DNA from: Oligoflexia bacterium
GTDB lineage: Bacteria > Bdellovibrionota > UBA1018
Length of the DNA: 16,750 nt
Assembly: GCA_903858195.1 (NCBI GenBank)
Contig: CAIOHW010000291.1
Span: 1-16,750 of the forward strand
Reading direction: 5' to 3'
Made by a program: the position numbers and the translations under genes. Each line of letters starts with the position of its first letter. The first letter of the stretch is position 1. The notes below the pieces were generated by a model. The model ran no database searches, was not told the DNA's origin, and saw only the letters and a program-made list of their open reading frames with translations. Shown in pieces: positions 13,220-16,750 of this stretch.

Positions 13220-14347
13220 TCAGGCCTCGAGGCCGGCGAGCCAAGGCGCCGCGGCTCGCAATTCAAGCCCCGGAAGGGTCTTCTCCCGATCGCACTGCCG
13301 GACCAGTTGGATGGCCCTCACGGGGCGAATCTGTCGCTGGTAGAAGATCAACGACGGAGAAAAGCTCGAGTCACTCCACTTGGCTTCGATCAGGTCCTCG
13401 GGCTTTTGATTTCGGACGGTCAAAAAGTCGACCTCCCGCTTCTCCTTGTCGCGCACATAGTGCAGGGCCATTCGCTCGCCTTCTACATCCTCCAGATGAT
13501 GGCACCGTTTGATCAGGTGGCAGGCCACCGCATTCTCAAACCGCGCCCCCGGATCGTTTCGAACCCGACCCGTATCGTAGAAATAGCACTTGGGTTCCTT
13601 GAGCAGGCTACGCGCATGGCTCTTGGTATAGGGCGTTACGAGAAAGACCACGTATAGCCGCTCAAGAATCTCGATCCAGTGTTTGACCGTATGAGGGGAA
13701 ACCTCCAGATCTCGCGCGAGCGATGAGTAGGAGATCGGCGAGCCCACGCGCTCAGCAAGAAGGTCAACCAGGAGCTCAATGGAACGGATGTCGCGAACTC
13801 TTTCCAAATCCAGTAGGTCCTCGCGAAGGATTCGATCCAGATGGGAACGTCGCCAGCGGTTCACCCACGGAGCCGAGGCCTTGAGAAAGGGCTCAGGAAA
13901 AGAACCGAACTCAAGCAGGGTTTCGAGCGACTTTTCCGGATCGAGACCTGAATCCAGGAGCTCGCGAAGGCTAAGGGGGTGCAGCCGAAGGCTGAAGTGA
14001 CGGCCCGCAAGCGACTCCCCGCCTTTTCGAAAGACATCCATGCGGGCTGAACCGGTCACCAGGAGGCGCGGGCGCACGCCCTCGGTGTCATAGACGCCCT
14101 TGATCCAGCGCTTCCAGCTTTTCCACTTGTGGAGTTCGTCGAAAATAACGAGCTCAGCCTTTCGGTCCCAGCTCCCCTCTCGCAAGATGAGCCGATCCGC
14201 AGGTGAGTCAAAATTCAGGTAGACTTGTTTTTGCGGATGAATCTGTCGCGACAAATAGGTCTTTCCGACCTGCCTCGGTCCGCTCAGGAGAACAATCTTG
14301 GTATCGAGATCCAAGGAAAGCTGCTCCGATATGCGACGAGATATCAT
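13220..14347 (-). CDS. AAA ATPase of the DUF4143 family
   Basis: The product has 375 aa. The N-terminal ATPase has Walker A GPRQVGKT (23-30), Walker B LVIFDE (66-71) and a sensor motif LVTGSAR (96-102). A winged-helix-like segment (about 203-240, ISYSSLARDLEVSPHTVKHWIEILERLYVV) follows. The C-terminal DUF4143 region has a nuclease-like PD-(D/E)xK signature: E305-V-D307 and E321-A-K323 in REVDFLTV...LIEAKWS. Length and order are normal for this widespread but poorly understood family, found in many bacteria and archaea, often in multiple copies and horizontally moved. The start at 14347 has no Shine-Dalgarno site; a TACCAT six bases before it could give a leaderless mRNA. A 44-bp palindrome sits just upstream. 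No partner gene is evident; neighbours are a porin and a tRNA. The exact job is unknown. Confidence 0.92.
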   Translation of the reverse strand: MISRRISEQLSLDLDTKIVLLSGPRQVGKTYLSRQIHPQKQVYLNFDSPADRLILREGSWDRKAELVIFDELHKWKSWKRWIKGVYDTEGVRPRLLVTGSARMDVFRKGGESLAGRHFSLRLHPLSLRELLDSGLDPEKSLETLLEFGSFPEPFLKASAPWVNRWRRSHLDRILREDLLDLERVRDIRSIELLVDLLAERVGSPISYSSLARDLEVSPHTVKHWIEILERLYVVFLVTPYTKSHARSLLKEPKCYFYDTGRVRNDPGARFENAVACHLIKRCHHLEDVEGERMALHYVRDKEKREVDFLTVRNQKPEDLIEAKWSDSSFSPSLIFYQRQIRPVRAIQLVRQCDREKTLPGLELRAAAPWLAGLEA

Positions 14348-14359
14348 CTTGAAATGGTA

Positions 14360-14403
14360 GCAGCAGACTGCAAAAAAGTCGTGACTATTTTGCAGTCTGC
14401 TGC
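14360..14403. promoter_or_regulatory. Nearly perfect 44-bp palindrome upstream of the DUF4143 ATPase gene
   Basis: The outer arms are perfect 16-mers: GCAGCAGACTGCAAAA (14360-14375) and its complement (14388-14403). After one A/A mismatch the symmetry continues with AGTC-GT-GACT in the centre. Each arm also contains a short internal symmetry (GCAGACTGC). It starts 13 bases before the ATPase start codon and covers the -35/spacer region of the only plausible promoter, so an operator is the best guess. A hairpin or mobile-unit end is possible. Confidence 0.75.
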
Positions 14404-14538
14404 AAGCCGCTCCCTAGCGTGGCGCAGGCGAGGTCGAGCGAGAAAAGCGGATCAAACACGAGCTTCTTCAGCTCCCCTCGGCAGGCACCTAGGTGGATCG
14501 GATCATTTGATGGCCGATGATTGATGGGGGATGATAGA
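14404..14538. other. Intergenic stretch with short GATGAT direct repeats
   Basis: No gene is supported here. GATGATTGATGG (14516-14527) and GATGATAGATGG (14530-14541) differ by one base and abut the tRNA-Ser 3' end; GATCATTTGATGG (14501-14513) is a weaker third copy. A 5-bp hairpin with a GAAGA loop (about 14455-14472) is too weak to call as a terminator. Confidence 0.4.
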
Positions 14539-14628
14539 TGGCGGAGAGGGAGGGATTCGAACCCTCGTTACCCTTTCGGGTAAACACGCTTTCGAGGCGT
14601 GCGGATTCAACCACTCTCCCACCTCTCC
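14539..14628 (-). tRNA. tRNA-Ser (anticodon CGA)
   Basis: On the minus strand a full class II tRNA of 90 bases with encoded CCA. The acceptor stem is GGAGAGG/CCTCTCC with discriminator G and CCA. The anticodon stem CACGC/GCGTG encloses the loop CTCGAAA, so the anticodon is CGA (14592-14594), reading UCG. The long variable arm TTACCCGAAAGGGTAA is typical of serine tRNAs, and the T-arm loop is GTTCGAATCCC. It lies between the periplasmic protein gene and the DUF4143 ATPase gene, both on the same strand. Confidence 0.96.
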
Positions 14629-14681
14629 GTACCAAAGTCTGAATTGTGAGTGGGAATTAGCCCGACCCCCAGCAAATGTCC

Positions 14682-14698
14682 AGCCCCCGAAAGGGGCT
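14682..14698 (-). other. GC-rich hairpin at the stop codon of the 250-aa protein gene
   Basis: AGCCCC (14682-14687), CGAAA loop, GGGGCT (14693-14698), touching the TAG stop. It has no T-run on the minus strand, so it is probably not an efficient terminator; transcripts could run on into the tRNA. Confidence 0.4.
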
Positions 14699-15449
14699 AG
14701 GGCCGCGAAAGGTAGATCACCTCGCCATCGAGGCTCTTGAGCTTGGATCCGACCTTGCGCATCGGCAGCACCCGGCCCTTCACCCAGTCGAGCGACCGCC
14801 CGTCCATGCCAAATCCAAAGAGGATGGGCCGTACCAGCGCCGAAATAAAGAAGTTTGAGGGCTTGAACTTGACGACCGTGTACTGCTTGCCCCCCGGAGC
14901 GGTTTCGACCCGGTCCTTGAAGACCTCAAACCCGATGGTCTCCTGCCGGTCCCAAAGCGCAAGCCGCACCGGGATGCGCTTTCCGGCCTCAATGTCAGCC
15001 CAGCCATAGGCAATCAGGGGCACGAGGCTGGGACCCACCACCCAGTTGGCCGCAAGCGGCTCCTCGCGCCGGCGCGGCTCAGGACTACCGGCAACCCACT
15101 TGGTAAACACGAGCTTGTCGCCCACCACCTCGATCAGTCCCCGCTCGCCCAGCTGGTGATGCTGGACTTCGTAAGAGGTGACCGCACCCTTTTCATTGTA
15201 ACGGGTGATCTCGGTGACCGCCTCGCGACCCTCAAGGTCCTTGAAGATGGCGTGGGCCACTCCGTCACTCACCTGCATCCGGCGATCGAGGCGAAACAGA
15301 AGGTCGCGGTTCTTTCCGCTCTGGCCGCTCTGGCCGCCCAGGCTGTACACCTCACCGATGAAGCTATGGCCCTCTTTTGCCAGATCGATGGCGTGGGCGG
15401 CAGACGGGATATGAATGGCCAGGGCCAGAGCAAGCAGGAAGGGACGCAT
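14697..15449 (-). CDS. Periplasmic protein of unknown function
   Basis: The product is 250 aa from the ATG at 15449; an in-frame ATG at 15458 adds only Met-Cys-Gly, and neither has a clear ribosome site. The signal peptide is clear (MRPFLLALALAIHIPSAAHA, cleaved near residue 20). The mature protein has the look of a single beta-rich domain with repeated short strands (FIGEVYSLGG, VTEITRYNEKGAVTSYEVQHH, KLVFTKWVAG), then a conserved-looking block VGPSLVPLIAYGWADIEAGKRIPVRLAL, then GFEVFKDRVE and a hydrophobic stretch (FFISALVRPILFGFG). The order of a pro-rich cap, a strand pair and 'wages' of basic loops recalls DUF3108-like lipid- or polymer-handling periplasmic proteins, but I cannot confirm that. 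There are no cysteines after the signal. It follows the patatin gene's terminator, so it needs its own promoter, which I could not identify. Confidence 0.7.
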   Translation of the reverse strand: MRPFLLALALAIHIPSAAHAIDLAKEGHSFIGEVYSLGGQSGQSGKNRDLLFRLDRRMQVSDGVAHAIFKDLEGREAVTEITRYNEKGAVTSYEVQHHQLGERGLIEVVGDKLVFTKWVAGSPEPRRREEPLAANWVVGPSLVPLIAYGWADIEAGKRIPVRLALWDRQETIGFEVFKDRVETAPGGKQYTVVKFKPSNFFISALVRPILFGFGMDGRSLDWVKGRVLPMRKVGSKLKSLDGEVIYLSRP

Positions 15450-15508
15450 GCCGCACATTGAAAACCGATGCGGGCAGCCCGGCCACTAAAAAATGGTCAA
15501 AAGAGGCC

Positions 15509-15556
15509 AAAAAATAGGAAGGGCCCGTACGAACCGGTGGTCGTATAGGCCCTTCC
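15509..15556 (-). terminator. Intrinsic terminator after the patatin gene
   Basis: GGAAGGGCC (15517-15525) pairs with GGCCCTTCC (15548-15556). After a C/A mismatch the stem extends by a G-U pair and TACGA/TCGTA. On the minus strand it ends in a T-run (complement of the six As at 15509-15514). It lies 66 bases after the patatin stop codon. Confidence 0.8.
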
Positions 15557-15563
15557 CTGCTCC

Positions 15564-15600
15564 CGGGGTCTCAAGTTCCGGGTTACCCCGTTTCTTTTTT
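15564..15600 (+). terminator. Plus-strand terminator-like hairpin without a plus-strand gene
   Basis: CGGGGT (15564-15569), 15-base loop, ACCCCG (15585-15590), then TTTCTTTTTT (15591-15600). The form is that of an intrinsic terminator on the plus strand. The nearest plus-strand gene ends at 10792, so its purpose would be to stop antisense transcription, or it is chance. Confidence 0.4.
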
Positions 15601-15621
15601 CCCTCAGTAGCTGTCCTGATC

Positions 15622-16750
15622 TTATTGCGAATGCCGGGCCAGCTCCACGGCCTTGGGCTTCTGCGACCCCATGGGGCGGTCGGCAAAGTCATAATGCCTG
15701 AGCTTCTCGATCGTAGCCTTGAAGCCGCTCTTGACGATGTCCGAGAGCTTTCGCGGTGCGAGGCTAAAATGGTCGCCAAAGAACATCTGCGCGTCCTGGG
15801 GACTCGGGTGAATGTAGATCGTGTCGACGTCGCGCCGGTGATGCAGCTCGCTCTCGAGAATCTCGAGGATGCGGCGCTGGTGCTCGAGCGCAATACCCTG
15901 CTCCTTGCAGTACTTTTCGACGGCGAGGATCGCCTGCCGCTGGGTCTGCTTGTTGTGGATGTAGTTGTTCACCTTCTGCTCGATCACAAGGTAGATCGAT
16001 TGGATCAGAATCGACGGCAGCCCGTGCTCGGTGAGCGAACCGATTTCCTTATTGTAGTGATAGGGCTGGTGGGTGTGGCTTGCGATCACGAGGTCTGCGC
16101 CATTGTCGACGGCCACGTGGCTCGAGAGCGTGTCCCGGATCTCGCCGTCGATGTAATGCACCTGGCGGCCTTCCTTGTTCTCGATCGCATAGGGCGCATA
16201 AACAAACGGCAGGGCCGCGCTCGCCGCACAGGCGTGCGACACCTCGACATCGTTGTCGTACTGGCAGGTCAGGTCATGGGGGGGCGGCTGGTAGCGGTAT
16301 TTTCCAAAAACGACCTTGCGCGAGTGGTTGAGCTGGGTGGCCACGATGAACAGGTCGGCCATGTAGTCATGGAAGCGGTTGCTTGGCAGGACCTCTTTAC
16401 GCAGGAACTCCTCAAGACCCGAGGTCGAAAACAGGCCCTGCATGCCCATCAGGCCCGAGTGTAAGAGCTGTTCCCATTCGCCTTGCGCGATCTTATTGAG
16501 GAGCCGGCCCACCTGCATGAGCTGCGAGAACTGCTCGCGGGCGATGCCGGGTCGGAGCTTGAAGAGCGTCGGATAGGAGAGCCGGGGGAGCACCTTGGGG
16601 TGAACATCGGTCGGGTCGATGGGCTCGCGCCCCGTAAACGAGTTAAAGATGTTGTCGAGCGAGTAACCCGCAGCCAGGTAGCTTGAAATGATCGAGCCTG
16701 CGCTCGAGCCCACATAAGTGGAGATCTCCATGGGGCTCGGGGTGCGGGCA
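15622..16750 (-). CDS. Patatin-like phospholipase, 5' end beyond the window
   Basis: The frame is open to the end of the window; the Met at 16731 is followed immediately by the catalytic block and is probably internal, because the Gly-rich oxyanion motif that precedes it in patatins would lie beyond 16750. About 375 residues are visible. The nucleophile elbow is G-S-S-A-G (Ser10 counted from that Met) and the dyad Asp is in Y-I-D-G-E (Asp195), where most relatives have D-G-G/A. In between are the family's usual helices, an HACAASAALPFVYAP block that supports the active site, and VASHTHQP-type segments after. The enzymes hydrolyse lipid esters; in Gram-negative bacteria they act on membrane phospholipids, sometimes as secreted toxins. 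There is no visible signal peptide in this part. A terminator follows. Confidence 0.88.
   Translation of the reverse strand, partial: ARTPSPMEISTYVGSSAGSIISSYLAAGYSLDNIFNSFTGREPIDPTDVHPKVLPRLSYPTLFKLRPGIAREQFSQLMQVGRLLNKIAQGEWEQLLHSGLMGMQGLFSTSGLEEFLRKEVLPSNRFHDYMADLFIVATQLNHSRKVVFGKYRYQPPPHDLTCQYDNDVEVSHACAASAALPFVYAPYAIENKEGRQVHYIDGEIRDTLSSHVAVDNGADLVIASHTHQPYHYNKEIGSLTEHGLPSILIQSIYLVIEQKVNNYIHNKQTQRQAILAVEKYCKEQGIALEHQRRILEILESELHHRRDVDTIYIHPSPQDAQMFFGDHFSLAPRKLSDIVKSGFKATIEKLRHYDFADRPMGSQKPKAVELARHSQ

Noticed and set aside
13232..13243. GGCCTCGAGGCC palindrome as a terminator of the DUF4143 gene
   Set aside because: It lies inside the coding region before the stop and is not followed by a T-run on the minus strand.
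14531..14740. Plus-strand ORF starting MIDGGEGGIRTLVTL
   Set aside because: It is the antisense of tRNA-Ser; this GGEGGIRTL type of product is a well-known false protein from serine tRNA genes.
15493..16464. 323-codon plus-strand ORF across the patatin gene
   Set aside because: It is antisense to the catalytic and core blocks of the phospholipase, has no domain, and starts inside the minus-strand terminator region.
1..16750. CRISPR array, insertion sequence, prophage or integrase gene
   Set aside because: No regularly spaced repeats, transposase or recombinase motifs were seen in either strand.

Overview
The window comes from a moderately GC-rich Gram-negative bacterium. Support for this: lipoproteins with LxAC lipoboxes, a Tat-exported lipoprotein, two outer-membrane beta-barrels and an LtaS/MdoB-type alkaline phosphatase superfamily enzyme. 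The mix of single-domain CheY-like receivers, many cysteine-containing secreted orphans and an OmpL-like porin looks like Bdellovibrionota or a relative. That placement is inference; no phylogenetic marker protein is present.

Layout. (1) 1-1016 (+): 3' part of an LTA-synthase/sulfatase-type gene, convergent with what follows. (2) 1040-6600 (-): four genes in transcription order: a 542-aa secreted orphan, a YhaO/SbcD-like metallophosphoesterase, a YhaN/SbcC-like ATPase (4-base stop/start overlap), and a 146-aa secreted cysteine protein. (3) 6712-8089 (+): receiver, cyclic-nucleotide-binding-like domain and receiver as separate proteins, followed by a lipoprotein at 8159-9028. (4) 9038-10149 (-): a beta-barrel protein and a 59-aa exported peptide, transcribed divergently from (5) a Tat lipoprotein with three HxH motifs (10301-10792). 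The two promoters share the intergenic region. (6) 10960-13105 (-): an OmpL-like porin followed by a single-heme cytochrome c lipoprotein, separated by a long hairpin. (7) 13220-14347 (-): a DUF4143-type AAA ATPase with a nearly perfect 44-bp palindrome at its promoter. (8) tRNA-Ser(CGA), a 250-aa periplasmic protein, a terminator pair and a patatin-like phospholipase cut by the window edge.

Functionally, the YhaO/YhaN pair is a nuclease/ATPase couple for DNA ends. The receiver/CNBD/receiver trio has no kinase and no output domain, so it must pass signals by protein contacts. The 9-13 kb stretch is devoted to the cell envelope, with barrels, lipoproteins and one heme protein. I see no CRISPR array, insertion sequence, phage gene or origin. 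The observations most worth testing are the palindrome at the DUF4143 gene, the duplicated promoter/start region with a three-codon mini-ORF before the CNBD gene, the loss of the phosphate-binding Arg in that CNBD, and the triple-HxH Tat lipoprotein opposite a barrel/peptide pair.
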